This document shows positions 53,144-62,749 of a DNA stretch of 64,000 nt, one piece after another. The stretch is from UBA935 sp031556725 (GTDB taxonomy: Bacteria > Bacillota > Clostridia > Lachnospirales > Lachnospiraceae): positions 21,157-85,156 of the forward strand of contig JAVBSL010000002.1 in NCBI GenBank assembly GCA_031556725.1, in the 5' to 3' direction. The position numbers were made by a program, and so were the translations under genes. The notes below the pieces were generated by a model, which did no database searches, had not been told where the DNA came from, and saw only the letters and a program-made list of their open reading frames with translations. Position 1 is the first letter of the stretch. Each line of letters starts with the position of its first letter.

Positions 53144-55297
53144 ATGGATTTAGGGAAAGAGTTTATACCGGAGCACGAAATAATGGTTATCAAAAAGGAT
53201 GGCAGCCGGGAAGCTTTTAATGTGCAGAAAGTGATTGACGCAGTAGGTAAAAGTGCTTATCGCGCCTTAACAAAATTTACCGAGGATGAGAAAGAGCATA
53301 TTTGTCAATATGTTGTAGATAAAGTGAATGAGCTGGAACAGGATGAAATTCCGATTCCGATTATGCATAACATCGTTGAAAGTGCTTTGGAAAATGTAAA
53401 ACCCATTGTTGCCAAGAGTTACCGTGATTATCGTAATTACAAACAGGATTTTGTCCGGATGATGGATGACGTATATAAGAAGAGTCAGTCGATTATGTAC
53501 GTGGGCGATAAGGAAAATGCCAATACCGACAGTGCCCTGGTATCTACCAAACGCAGTTTGATTTTTAATCAATTTAATAAAGAACTGTATCAGAAGTTTT
53601 TTATGACCACAGAAGAGATTCAGGCCTGTCGGGACGGCTATATCTACGTTCACGATATGTCGGCCAGAAGAGATACCATGAACTGCTGTCTGTTTGATGT
53701 GGCAAGTGTTTTGTCCGGCGGTTTTGAAATGGGGAATATCTGGTATAACGAGCCCAAGAGTCTGGATGTGGCTTTTGACGTAATCGGTGATATCGTTTTA
53801 AGTGCTGCCAGCCAGCAATACGGTGGATTCACTGTGCCGGAAGTGGACAATATTCTGGAACCCTATGCCGAAAAAACTTATGAAAAAGCTGTTCAAAAAT
53901 ATATTCGTCTTGGTATTGATCAGGAAAGTGCCGAAGCTGAAGCTTACGCCGACGTAGTACGGGAATATGAGCAGGGCTTTCAGGGCTGGGAATACAAATT
54001 TAATACCGTTGCCAGCAGCCGTGGCGATTATCCCTTTATTACCGTAACGGCCGGACTGGGACAAAGCCGCTTTGCCAAATTGGCAACCATCTCCCTTTTG
54101 AATGTCAGAAGACGCGGACAAGGGAAAAAGGATTGTAAGAAGCCGGTTCTTTTCCCCAAAATTGTCTTTTTATATGATGAGAACCTTCACGGACCGGGAA
54201 AAGACCTGGAAGATGTATTTGAGGCTGGTGTGAAATGTTCCGCCAAGACCATGTATCCCGATTGGCTGAGTCTGACCGGAAAAGGTTATATAGCCAGTAT
54301 GTATAAACAGTACAATAAAGTGATTTCCCCCATGGGCTGCCGTGCCTTTTTATCTCCCTGGTATAAAAACGGCGGTATGCATCCGGCAGATGATAACGAT
54401 GAACCGATTTTTGTAGGCCGCTTTAATATCGGTGCGGTATCTTTGCATTTGCCGATGATTTTGGCCAAATCCAGACAGGAGAGCAAAGATTTTTACGAAG
54501 TGCTGGATTATTACCTGAATTTGATTCGTCATCTGCATATCCGGACTTATGCATATCTTGGTGAGATGCATGCATCCACCAATCCGCTGGCTTATTGTGA
54601 AGGCGGCTTTTTAAACGGAAACCTGAAGCTGCAGGATAAGATAAAACCGATTTTAAAATCGGCTACGGCCAGCTTTGGTATCACAGCTTTTAACGAACTG
54701 CAGGAATTATATAACGGAAAATCGCTGGTTGAGGATGGTCAGTTTGCCATCGATGTTCTGGAACATATTAATCAGAAGATTAATGAATTCAAAGAAGCGG
54801 ACGGTAATCTGTATGCTATCTACGGAACACCTGCGGAAAGTCTTTGCGGTCTTCAGGTAAAGCAATTCCGGGCAAAATACGGCATTATTGAAGGTGTATC
54901 TGACCGTGAATATGTTTCCAACAGTTTTCACTGTCATGTATCGGAAGACATTACACCGGTTCAGAAGCAGGATTTGGAATATCGTTTTTGGGAGTTGTCT
55001 AACGGCGGAAAGATTCAATATGTAAAATATCCGATTGATTATAATATTGAGGCAATTAAGACGCTGATTCGCCGGGCTATGGAACTGGGCTTTTATGAAG
55101 GGGTGAATTTGTCCCTTGCTTATTGTGATGATTGCGGACATCAGGAGCTGGAAATGGATGTCTGCCCCAAGTGCGGCAGCACCAATTTGACCAAAATAGA
55201 CCGGATGAACGGTTATCTGTCTTATTCCCGGGTACATGGAGATACCCGGCTGAATGAGGCTAAAATGGCAGAAATATCAGAAAGGAAGAGCATGTAG
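53144..55297 (+). CDS. nrdD: Anaerobic ribonucleoside-triphosphate reductase
   Basis: Class III glycyl-radical reductase making dNTPs without oxygen. About 717 residues: N-terminal ATP-cone (IMVIKKDGSREAFNVQKVID), catalytic barrel with DMSARRDTMNCCLFD, C-terminal four-Cys zinc site (CDDCG, then CPKCGS), and glycyl-radical motif RMNGYLSYSR. ATG 53144 is chosen, with AAGGA about 10 nt upstream; the upstream GTG at 53120 is not supported. Its activase nrdG follows after 2 nt. Confidence 0.95.
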   Translation: MDLGKEFIPEHEIMVIKKDGSREAFNVQKVIDAVGKSAYRALTKFTEDEKEHICQYVVDKVNELEQDEIPIPIMHNIVESALENVKPIVAKSYRDYRNYKQDFVRMMDDVYKKSQSIMYVGDKENANTDSALVSTKRSLIFNQFNKELYQKFFMTTEEIQACRDGYIYVHDMSARRDTMNCCLFDVASVLSGGFEMGNIWYNEPKSLDVAFDVIGDIVLSAASQQYGGFTVPEVDNILEPYAEKTYEKAVQKYIRLGIDQESAEAEAYADVVREYEQGFQGWEYKFNTVASSRGDYPFITVTAGLGQSRFAKLATISLLNVRRRGQGKKDCKKPVLFPKIVFLYDENLHGPGKDLEDVFEAGVKCSAKTMYPDWLSLTGKGYIASMYKQYNKVISPMGCRAFLSPWYKNGGMHPADDNDEPIFVGRFNIGAVSLHLPMILAKSRQESKDFYEVLDYYLNLIRHLHIRTYAYLGEMHASTNPLAYCEGGFLNGNLKLQDKIKPILKSATASFGITAFNELQELYNGKSLVEDGQFAIDVLEHINQKINEFKEADGNLYAIYGTPAESLCGLQVKQFRAKYGIIEGVSDREYVSNSFHCHVSEDITPVQKQDLEYRFWELSNGGKIQYVKYPIDYNIEAIKTLIRRAMELGFYEGVNLSLAYCDDCGHQELEMDVCPKCGSTNLTKIDRMNGYLSYSRVHGDTRLNEAKMAEISERKSM

Positions 55298-55299
55298 GA

Positions 55300-55809
55300 A
55301 TGAGGTATCATAACATTACGAAAGACGACATGTTAAACGGCGACGGATTAAGGGTTGTCCTTTGGGTTGCCGGATGCTCTCACTGCTGTAAAGAGTGCCA
55401 TAATCCTTTGACCTGGGATCCCGATGGCGGGCTGCCCTTTGATGAGGATGCCAAAAAGGAAATCTTTGAACAGTTGGACCATTCTTATATTTCGGGAATC
55501 ACCTTTTCCGGCGGAGATCCGCTGCATGCAGCTAACCGCCTGGAAGTACGCGGACTGATGGCCGAAATAAAAGAAAAATATCCGAATAAGACAATTTGGC
55601 TTTATACCGGTGATTCATGGGAGCATATTTTTCACTACGCTTTATTACAGTATGTAGACGTTTTGGTAGACGGAGAATTTATAGCAGCTAAAAAGGAAGC
55701 CAAACTTTTATGGAAAGGAAGCAGCAACCAGCGGGTTATTGATGTGCAGAAATCATTGAAACAGACTGACCAGGCCGTTCCGGTGCTGTATTGCGGTAAT
55801 TACGAATGA
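55300..55809 (+). CDS. nrdG: Anaerobic ribonucleotide reductase activase
   Basis: Radical SAM enzyme that installs the glycyl radical on NrdD. 169 residues. Cluster motif GCSHCCKECHNPLTWD (Cys-x3-Cys-x2-Cys), TFSGGDPLHAANR for SAM binding, and LYTGDSWEH. It starts MRYHNITKDDMLNGDGLRVV. The ribosome site is modest. It overlaps dut by 4 nt. Confidence 0.95.
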   Translation: MRYHNITKDDMLNGDGLRVVLWVAGCSHCCKECHNPLTWDPDGGLPFDEDAKKEIFEQLDHSYISGITFSGGDPLHAANRLEVRGLMAEIKEKYPNKTIWLYTGDSWEHIFHYALLQYVDVLVDGEFIAAKKEAKLLWKGSSNQRVIDVQKSLKQTDQAVPVLYCGNYE

Positions 55810-56237
55810 ATATAAAAATTAAATACTTTACCGATCAGATTGAAAAGCTGACCTATATCGATGGAAAGTCTGACTGGATAGATTTGCGGGCAGCGGCAGA
55901 CGTGAATCTGCAGGCCGGAGAATTCAAATTAATTCCATTAGGAGTAGCCATGGAACTGCCAAAAGGTTATGAAGCTCATATTGTACCCAGAAGTTCAACC
56001 TTTAAAAATTACGGTATTATTCAGACAAATCATCAGGGTGTGGTAGACTGTTCCTACTGCGGGGACAATGATCAGTGGTTTATGCCGGCTTATGCACTGC
56101 GGGATACTCATATTTCGGTAAATGACCGGATTTGCCAGTTTCGGATTATGGAAAACCAGCCCAAGCTGTTATTTGAAGAAGTTTCCGTGCTGGGACATGA
56201 TGACCGGGGCGGACACGGAAGCACCGGCACAAAATAG
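55806..56237 (+). CDS. dut: dUTPase family nucleotide pyrophosphatase
   Basis: Trimeric dUTPase-fold enzyme removing dUTP. 143 residues with five motifs: SDWIDLRAA (I), VPRSSTFKNYGI (II), GVVDCSYCGDNDQW (III), NDRICQFRIM (IV) and RGGHGSTGTK (V). Motif III has Cys-Ser-Tyr-Cys-Gly where most have Ile-Asp-x-x-Tyr-x-Gly, a mild deviation also compatible with a dUTP/dCTP-type relative. Placement after nrdD-nrdG fits deoxynucleotide metabolism. Confidence 0.88.
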   Translation: MNIKIKYFTDQIEKLTYIDGKSDWIDLRAAADVNLQAGEFKLIPLGVAMELPKGYEAHIVPRSSTFKNYGIIQTNHQGVVDCSYCGDNDQWFMPAYALRDTHISVNDRICQFRIMENQPKLLFEEVSVLGHDDRGGHGSTGTK

Positions 56238-56245
56238 TATAAATT

Positions 56246-56314
56246 ACTCCTTTCTGGAGAAGATATTTTTGAATCTACTGGTTTAAAAATGTTTTATGCG
56301 GAAGGGAGTTTTTT
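56246..56314 (+). promoter_or_regulatory. Hairpin burying the gerA-type ribosome site
   Basis: A 9-bp stem with one wobble (56246-56254 with 56301-56309) and a possible inner stem (56265-56270 with 56285-56290). The 3' arm holds GGAAGGGAG, the ribosome site, followed by a T-run and ATG. It matches the spoIVA layout (GCGGAAGG, AG, T-run, ATGGA). Confidence 0.5.
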
Positions 56315-57739
56315 ATGGAACAGATATTTAAGGAACGGATGACCTCATCTTTGGATGAGACAATGGGATATTTAAATAAAAAACTGGATGTTGATAAAAA
56401 CTTTGATATTATTTACCGGGTTATCCGAATTGGTGGCAAAGAAGCCTGCCTTTATTTCATTGACGGATTCTGTAAGGACGAAGTGATGCAGCGGCTGCTT
56501 GCCGATTTTCTGCGGATCACACCACAGGAAATGCCGAAAACAGTTCATGAAATGTCCAAAGAGATGATGTCTTATGTGGAAGTGGATTTGCTGGATGAGT
56601 GGGAGAGCATTGTCACCTTTATTTTGTCCGGTGTGTTTGCCTTATTTATTGATGGCTATGAAAAATGCCTGCTGATCGATTCACGGACTTATCCCGCCAG
56701 ATCGGTGTCTGAACCGGAAAAAGATAAGGCTCTGCGCGGTTCCAAGGATGGCTTTGTGGAAACCATTGTGTTCAATACCGCCTTAATCCGCCGAAGGATC
56801 CGCAGTACCGATCTGTCCATGGAAATCCTGCAGGCCGGTGTAAGCTCTAAGACCGATATTGTTCTTTGTTATATGAATGAAAGAGTCGATAATGACTTTC
56901 TGCAGTTTTTAAAGGAACGGATCGGTAAGATCAAAGCGGACGCCCTGACCATGAATCAGGAAAGTCTGGCTGAATGTATTTATAAAAAAAGATGGTTTAA
57001 TCCTTTTCCCAAGTTCAAATTTACCGAACGCCCGGACACGGCGGCGGCGCAGATATTAGAAGGAAATATTGTGATTTTGGTAGATAATTCTCCTTCGGCC
57101 ATGATTACACCAACGTCAATATTTGATATGCTGGAAGAAGCCGATGACTATTATTTTCCTCCGATTACCGGAACATATTTAAGGCTTTCGAGATTTATTA
57201 TTGCGTTGATTACCTATTTCCTGACTCCTTTTTATTTGCTGCTTACCCAAAATCCTCAGTGGGTACCGGAATCTTTCCAGTTTATTATGTTAAAAGAAGC
57301 GGTGAATGTTCCCCTAATCTGGCAATTTTTACTGTTGGAGCTGGCCATTGATGGTTTGCGGCTGGCCGCGGTAAATACCCCCACCATGTTAAATATGCCG
57401 CTAAGCATTATGGCAGCTTTGGTGTTGGGGGAATTTTCGGTAAAAAGCGGTTGGTTTAATTCCGAGGTCATGCTGTATATGGCGTTTGTTGCTATTGCCA
57501 GTTATACACAGGCCAGTTATGAGTTGGGCTATGCCTTTAAGTTTATGCGGATACTTAATCTGCTTCTGACCGCTATCTTTGGTCTGTATGGATTTATGGC
57601 GGCTGTTTTGATTTTGATACTGACGATTGGCACGAATAAGATGGTAGATGGCAGAAGCTATCTTTATCCATTGATTCCCTTTGACGGACGGAAGTTAAGT
57701 TATCGATTATTCCGCCGTCGGCTTCCTGGAGCCAGGTAA
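56315..57739 (+). CDS. GerA-family spore germination protein (SpoVAF-like)
   Basis: 474-residue protein of the GerA/SpoVAF family, inner-membrane component of spore germination. N-terminal soluble domain (about 1-240) with STDLSMEILQAGVSSKTDI-type conserved motif and VDNSPSAMITPTSIFDML, then about five membrane segments. No gerB or gerC genes follow, so it is a lone A subunit, as for SpoVAF, which accompanies SpoVA channels. It was presumably made in the forespore; I could not identify a sigma-G promoter. Confidence 0.85.
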   Translation: MEQIFKERMTSSLDETMGYLNKKLDVDKNFDIIYRVIRIGGKEACLYFIDGFCKDEVMQRLLADFLRITPQEMPKTVHEMSKEMMSYVEVDLLDEWESIVTFILSGVFALFIDGYEKCLLIDSRTYPARSVSEPEKDKALRGSKDGFVETIVFNTALIRRRIRSTDLSMEILQAGVSSKTDIVLCYMNERVDNDFLQFLKERIGKIKADALTMNQESLAECIYKKRWFNPFPKFKFTERPDTAAAQILEGNIVILVDNSPSAMITPTSIFDMLEEADDYYFPPITGTYLRLSRFIIALITYFLTPFYLLLTQNPQWVPESFQFIMLKEAVNVPLIWQFLLLELAIDGLRLAAVNTPTMLNMPLSIMAALVLGEFSVKSGWFNSEVMLYMAFVAIASYTQASYELGYAFKFMRILNLLLTAIFGLYGFMAAVLILILTIGTNKMVDGRSYLYPLIPFDGRKLSYRLFRRRLPGAR

Positions 57740-57746
57740 ATTTCTA

Positions 57747-57775
57747 TTGAACTTTGCAGGTGGGAGTGTTAAAAT
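57747..57775 (+). promoter_or_regulatory. Promoter of degV-kinase region
   Basis: TTGAAC, a 17-bp spacer and TAAAAT (57770-57775) preceded by TGT (extended -10), 24 bp before the DegV start. Confidence 0.65.
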
Positions 57776-57799
57776 ATTTAAGATGATTTGGAGGGATTT

Positions 57800-58669
57800 A
57801 TGAGTACATTTAAAATTGTAACAAATACCACGGCGGATTTGCCGTCAGACTATATGAAAGAAAATAATCTGGGATTACTGAATTATAATTATATCTTAGA
57901 TGATGTTCAATATGGCAAAGATAAACAATTGGATTGGAAAGAATTCTATACGATTATGCGATCGGGGAAAATGCCTACCACCTCCCAGATCAATCCGGAA
58001 CAATTTAGGGAGGATTTTGAAGAATTCCTAAAAGAAAGCAATGAAATACTTTATATCTCTTTTTCTTCAGGACTAAGCGGAAGCTGTCAAAATGCATTTT
58101 TGGTGGCTGATGAAATGATGGAGGAGCGCAAAGATGTTCAGATTAAGGTAATAGACTCATTGTGCGCATCTATGGGGGAAGGACTTTTTGTACACAAAGC
58201 AGTGGCCCTGCAGAAGGAAGGAAAAACCTTGGCGGAAACTGCCGCATGGCTGGAAGCACATGTACAGAATCTTACCCATGTGTTTACTGTGGATGATCTG
58301 AACCATCTATACAGAGGCGGCCGGGTAAGCAAGGCGACTGCGGTAATCGGAACCATTGCCGGTATTAAACCCATATTACATGTGGACAGTGAAGGACATC
58401 TGATTCCCATTAATAAAGTGAGAGGCCGGAAAAAATCATTAATAGCTCTGACTGATTATATGGAACAAAAGATGGGCCGGTTCAGACCACAAAATGATAT
58501 TGTGTTTATCAGTCATGGGGATGCTTTGGAAGACGCACAGTTTGTTGCCGAAGAAATCAGAACACGTTTTGGCATTGATAATTTTATGATTAATAATATT
58601 GGACCGACTATTGGAGCACATGCCGGTCCCGGAACTATTGCTTTGTTTTTTATGGGAGAATCCAGATAG
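57800..58669 (+). CDS. DegV family fatty-acid-binding protein
   Basis: 289-residue DegV/FakB-type protein that binds a fatty acid, in some species presenting it to the FakA kinase. Motifs are TNTTADLPSDY, MPTTSQINPEQF, FSSGLSGSCQNA, VIDSLCASMGEG and VDDLNHLYRGGRVSKA, plus GAHAGPGTIALFF at the end. ATG 57800 has GGAGGG directly upstream; TTG 57788 is rejected. No fakA gene is nearby. It ends 1 nt before the kinase start. Confidence 0.92.
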   Translation: MSTFKIVTNTTADLPSDYMKENNLGLLNYNYILDDVQYGKDKQLDWKEFYTIMRSGKMPTTSQINPEQFREDFEEFLKESNEILYISFSSGLSGSCQNAFLVADEMMEERKDVQIKVIDSLCASMGEGLFVHKAVALQKEGKTLAETAAWLEAHVQNLTHVFTVDDLNHLYRGGRVSKATAVIGTIAGIKPILHVDSEGHLIPINKVRGRKKSLIALTDYMEQKMGRFRPQNDIVFISHGDALEDAQFVAEEIRTRFGIDNFMINNIGPTIGAHAGPGTIALFFMGESR

Positions 58670-58670
58670 T

Positions 58671-60305
58671 ATGATTGAATACAAAAAAGCAATTTTTATT
58701 ACAATGATAGAATATTTCAGTGTATTGGCAGTACATATTATTTATGCCTGGTTTTGCTGCAGTAACCGGCAGTTTGATCAGGTAATGCTTTGGTGTGCAA
58801 TTGTTTATACGATTACGTTAGGCGGCTGTATTCTTTTTTGGCAGACAGAATGGAAAGTGGTATCCTTTATTTTCGGCTCGGTTATCCTGTCGACTCATTA
58901 TATTGGCTACATTTTGCATACATTGCATTATTCTGTTTTAATCTTTATTGTTACAGCATGTATTATTACGATGTTTTTAAACCGGAAGTATGTTCTTGTA
59001 TATGGGGGCATAACTACCGGTTTTCTCATTTTTTTTGAAATTTTTCATTATAATATTATTAGTGAAACGATGCCTTCCGTCTTGCTGTACTTTTTTTATG
59101 TGTGCTGCTATGTATTGGGGTTATTTAATATATTCTGGCTGGTGAAACAGGCTAATAAATATTTGGAAAAGGTCGAGATGGCCAATCAATCAAAAAATAT
59201 GTTTTTAGCGGCCATGTCGCATGAAATCCGAACCCCCATGAATGCAGTCTGCAGCCTGTCCGAAAAGATATTGGAAGATCCAACGTCGGAGAATGTACCG
59301 GGATATGCTGAAAACATTATCCTTTCCAGTAACATATTATTGTCCATGACCAATTCTATTTTGGATTATTCGAAAATGGAGTCGGGGCAATTTCATATCG
59401 TACCGATGCCTTACCGGACATCGGATATGATCCAGGAAGTTGTAAACATGATTAAGGTTAAGCTTATTAATCAGGATGTGGATTTTATTCTGATTAAAGA
59501 TAAAAAGATACCGGAATGGCTGTTAGGAGATGAGTTCCGAATTCGTCAGGTGCTCATTAACATTCTTTCCAATGCGGTAAAATATACCGAAAAGGGAAAG
59601 ATTACCTTCCAAATTGAGTGGAATGGCAATGAAAAAGACGGTACGTTGATTTTTAAGATTGCCGACACCGGATTTGGCATTAGAAAAAGAGATATGGGCA
59701 GGCTTTTCGATAGTTTTGTCCGATTTGATTATGAAAGCAGCCGAAAGATCGAAGGAGCCGGACTAGGATTATCCATCTGCCAGCAATTGGTAACACTGAT
59801 GGACGGCACGATTGATGTGGACAGTACATATGGTATTGGCAGTACTTTTGCGGTTAAACTTCCGCAAATAATCGGGAAAAAAGGAAAACGGATCAAAGCC
59901 CCCGGTTCCAAAGTCCTGATTGTTGATGACACCAAAGTAAACCGTGCGCATTTAGAGGGACTTTTACACAATTATGAAATACAGACAGATATAGCCGTGG
60001 ATGGTTATGACTGTTTGAATAAAATGGAAGAGTATACTTATGATATGATTTTTATGGATTACCTGATGCCCGGTATGGATGGTCTGGAAACCATCAGGGC
60101 GATCAGAAGCCGCCCGGAAAAATATTATCAGACAGTCCCCATTGTGGTGCTGACCTCCGGAGCGGAAGAGGAATTGAAAACAGATTTTCTGGATGCTGGT
60201 ATTCAGGGTTATTTGGAAAAGCCCATTGAAATAGATCTTCTGGAATTGGTATTGCTTCATGATTTACCATCCAAATACTTGATCGAGGAGACTTACGATG
60301 AGTAA
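58671..60305 (+). CDS. Hybrid sensor histidine kinase/receiver
   Basis: 544 residues: about six membrane helices in the first 155 residues with almost no extracellular domain, a short coiled linker (KYLEKVEMANQSKN), HisKA with H184 in AAMSHEIRTPMNAV, HATPase with NILSNAVKYTEKG and GAGLGLSICQQL, and a C-terminal receiver with D463 in IFMDYLMPGMDG. No output domain and no separate regulator is adjacent. GGAGAA lies about 10 nt before ATG 58671. Its end overlaps the MFS gene by 8 nt, so sensor and transporter are one unit. Confidence 0.88.
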   Translation: MIEYKKAIFITMIEYFSVLAVHIIYAWFCCSNRQFDQVMLWCAIVYTITLGGCILFWQTEWKVVSFIFGSVILSTHYIGYILHTLHYSVLIFIVTACIITMFLNRKYVLVYGGITTGFLIFFEIFHYNIISETMPSVLLYFFYVCCYVLGLFNIFWLVKQANKYLEKVEMANQSKNMFLAAMSHEIRTPMNAVCSLSEKILEDPTSENVPGYAENIILSSNILLSMTNSILDYSKMESGQFHIVPMPYRTSDMIQEVVNMIKVKLINQDVDFILIKDKKIPEWLLGDEFRIRQVLINILSNAVKYTEKGKITFQIEWNGNEKDGTLIFKIADTGFGIRKRDMGRLFDSFVRFDYESSRKIEGAGLGLSICQQLVTLMDGTIDVDSTYGIGSTFAVKLPQIIGKKGKRIKAPGSKVLIVDDTKVNRAHLEGLLHNYEIQTDIAVDGYDCLNKMEEYTYDMIFMDYLMPGMDGLETIRAIRSRPEKYYQTVPIVVLTSGAEEELKTDFLDAGIQGYLEKPIEIDLLELVLLHDLPSKYLIEETYDE

Positions 60306-61515
60306 TTCAATTAAAAAAAATTATAAGTGTACCATTATTGCCTGCTTTGCAGGCTACATAATACAAGCGGTGATTAATAATTTTGCACCGCTTTTATTTA
60401 TTACCTTTCAAACATCCTACCAGGTTTCCCTGGATAAAATAGCCATGCTGGTCACCCTGAACTTTGGGGTACAGCTGTTGGTGGATCTGGCTGCTACCCG
60501 GCTGGTAGATAAAATCGGGTATCGGGTATCCATGATACTGGCTCATCTGATGGCCGCAGTGGGATTAGTCAGTATGGCCTTTTTGCCGGATCTGCTGCCC
60601 AATGCATTTGCCGGACTGATTGTTGCTATTATCTTATATGCCATCGGCGGCGGGCTGTTAGAGGTGCTGGTAAGCCCCATTGTGGAAGCCTGCCCTACTG
60701 AGCGCAAAGAAGCAACCATGAGTCTGCTGCATTCCTTTTATTGCTGGGGACATGTGTTTGTTGTTCTGGCATCCACATTATTCTTTGTGACAGCAGGTAT
60801 TTCGCATTGGAAAATACTTGCCTGTATCTGGGCATTGCTTCCCTTGGCCAATCTTTATATGTTTACCCAGGTACCTATCAACACATTGGTAGAAGAAAAG
60901 GATGGTTTGTCATTAAAAGCATTATTTAAAAATAAGATTTTCTGGGTACTGATGTTATTGATGGTTTGCGCTGGAGCCAGTGAGCAGGGCATGAGTCAAT
61001 GGGCCTCGGCGTTTGCGGAAGCCGGATTGGGTGTCAGCAAAACCGTCGGTGATTTGGCCGGTCCCTGTGCTTTTGCGGTATGTATGGGTTGTGCCCGGTT
61101 GTTTTATGCCAAGTACAGCGAAAAGATACAATTGCAAAAATTCATGGTATTCAGTGGCTGCTTATGTATCGTAACCTATTTTGTTGCCAGTTTGATGGGG
61201 AATCCGGTAGTTAATCTGATTGGCTGTGCCTTATGTGGTTTTTCGGTGGGTATTCTCTGGCCGGGAAGCTTCAGTATTGCAGCTAAGCTTTGCCGAAACG
61301 GCGGAACAGCCATGTTCGCATTATTGGCACTGGGAGGGGACCTGGGATGTGCAGGCGGTCCGGCGCTTGTAGGGTTTGTGGCAGAGCGGCTAGGCGGCGA
61401 CTTAAAGAGAGGTATTTTGGCGGCTGTTGTCTTTCCGGTATTATTATTGGTGGGATTGGTTTTGGTAAAAGTCATTCCCCAGAGGGTGGTTTTGGATGAG
61501 CGAAGAACTGAATAA
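60298..61515 (+). CDS. MFS transporter
   Basis: 405 residues with 12 predicted helices of the major facilitator fold; the helix 2-3 loop reads DLAATRLVDKIGYRVS. VEACPTERKEATMSLLHSFY resembles the sugar/fucose-type FucP or FHS-like group. The substrate is unknown. Translational overlap with the hybrid kinase suggests the kinase senses the transported compound or the transporter itself (inference). It overlaps the next gene by 20 nt. Confidence 0.85.
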   Translation: MSNSIKKNYKCTIIACFAGYIIQAVINNFAPLLFITFQTSYQVSLDKIAMLVTLNFGVQLLVDLAATRLVDKIGYRVSMILAHLMAAVGLVSMAFLPDLLPNAFAGLIVAIILYAIGGGLLEVLVSPIVEACPTERKEATMSLLHSFYCWGHVFVVLASTLFFVTAGISHWKILACIWALLPLANLYMFTQVPINTLVEEKDGLSLKALFKNKIFWVLMLLMVCAGASEQGMSQWASAFAEAGLGVSKTVGDLAGPCAFAVCMGCARLFYAKYSEKIQLQKFMVFSGCLCIVTYFVASLMGNPVVNLIGCALCGFSVGILWPGSFSIAAKLCRNGGTAMFALLALGGDLGCAGGPALVGFVAERLGGDLKRGILAAVVFPVLLLVGLVLVKVIPQRVVLDERRTE

Positions 61516-62749
61516 AATGAAACAGGCCTTTACGAATGCTTTTTTTCGTATGCATGATAAAGAAGAAATGTTGGAAAAAGGCCGGCGTTTCCTGATGGAA
61601 TACAGTCGATCTTTTGAAGGGGATGAAAAAAACGAAAACTATACCCAGTCATTTTGGTATAGTATGCATTTGCGGAAGAAAAGGCTGAAAAAGAAAGATA
61701 TTACTTATCGTATCCGATTTGAAGGACAGGATAAGATGCAAACCAACAGTGACGCAGTTTTTTGGGAAAATGATGGGAAGAACACATTGACCGAAGTAGT
61801 CATAAGTGAAATTATTCATGAAACATATGAAAGAAATCAAAAATTGCTTTACAGATATCATAAAAATCTGGAAAGCCGTATTCATTATACAGAATCACTA
61901 AAAAGTGAAGCCTATATTATATGTCCTAATTGTGCAGCACAGCAGACTGCTGCGGATTTACTGGAAGGCTGCCGGTATTGCAGGTCCAAATTTCGATTGG
62001 ATGATTTCAAAGAAAAGGTAATTGCTTATACTTATAGAAGATCCGTATACCGGAAGACCGGTGATATTATCCTTAAAATGCTTGCCATTGGAACCGGCAT
62101 TAATATTGGATTATGCTTGCTGATGAAGATTTTTCTTGGTGCATCTTTTTTTGCAGGTCTTTTTGTGCTAATGTTATTTCTGGGAGTGGGAATTTTATTA
62201 ATCCATCCAATTGTGGCCATTCCGGTTGGGTTTAGCGATTCCTATGTGGAGGGACAACGTAAGAAGGCGGCAGAGATGGTGAGAAAATATGATGAACAGT
62301 TTTCTGCGTTTGCGTTTATTGGCGGACTTGATTATAAGCTGAAATCCATCCATTACGCAGACAGCATGAAAGATTTACAGGGGTTTTGTCAGACGGATTT
62401 ATCCGGGATTTTGTCTCAATACCGGGATGTGGTTGATTGCAGTATGCAAGATTATTTGATCAGAGATTTCCGGGTGGATGACCGGAATCAGGTGGCGGAA
62501 ATACAGGTAAAACTCCGGCTGTTGATTGATAAAACTGATAAACTGACAGAAAAGGAAGAAACCATAGGTTTGATTCTGATCAAGGATAAAAATAATAAAA
62601 CCCAGATAGTTCCTGACGGAACCATCTTTACCTGTACAGAATGTGCCGGAAGCATATCCTTGCTGCAGGGAGGCATTTGTGAATACTGTGGAAAGAAACT
62701 GGAGTTACGAAAGTACGACTGGGTAATCGCGGATTATAAAGTCTATTAA
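61496..62749 (+). CDS. Zinc-ribbon membrane protein, Tim44-like C terminus
   Basis: 417 residues, family not certain. N-terminal charged helical part (1-135), a zinc ribbon near 142-165 (CPNCAA ... CRYCRS), two membrane helices (about 193-245), then a region near 260-370 resembling Tim44-like domains (MVRKYDEQFSAFAFIGGLDY, then VDCSMQDYLIRDFRVDD), and a second zinc ribbon (CTECAGS ... CEYCGK) near the end. Last gene of the kinase-MFS operon. The role is unknown. Confidence 0.65.
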   Translation: MSEELNKMKQAFTNAFFRMHDKEEMLEKGRRFLMEYSRSFEGDEKNENYTQSFWYSMHLRKKRLKKKDITYRIRFEGQDKMQTNSDAVFWENDGKNTLTEVVISEIIHETYERNQKLLYRYHKNLESRIHYTESLKSEAYIICPNCAAQQTAADLLEGCRYCRSKFRLDDFKEKVIAYTYRRSVYRKTGDIILKMLAIGTGINIGLCLLMKIFLGASFFAGLFVLMLFLGVGILLIHPIVAIPVGFSDSYVEGQRKKAAEMVRKYDEQFSAFAFIGGLDYKLKSIHYADSMKDLQGFCQTDLSGILSQYRDVVDCSMQDYLIRDFRVDDRNQVAEIQVKLRLLIDKTDKLTEKEETIGLILIKDKNNKTQIVPDGTIFTCTECAGSISLLQGGICEYCGKKLELRKYDWVIADYKVY

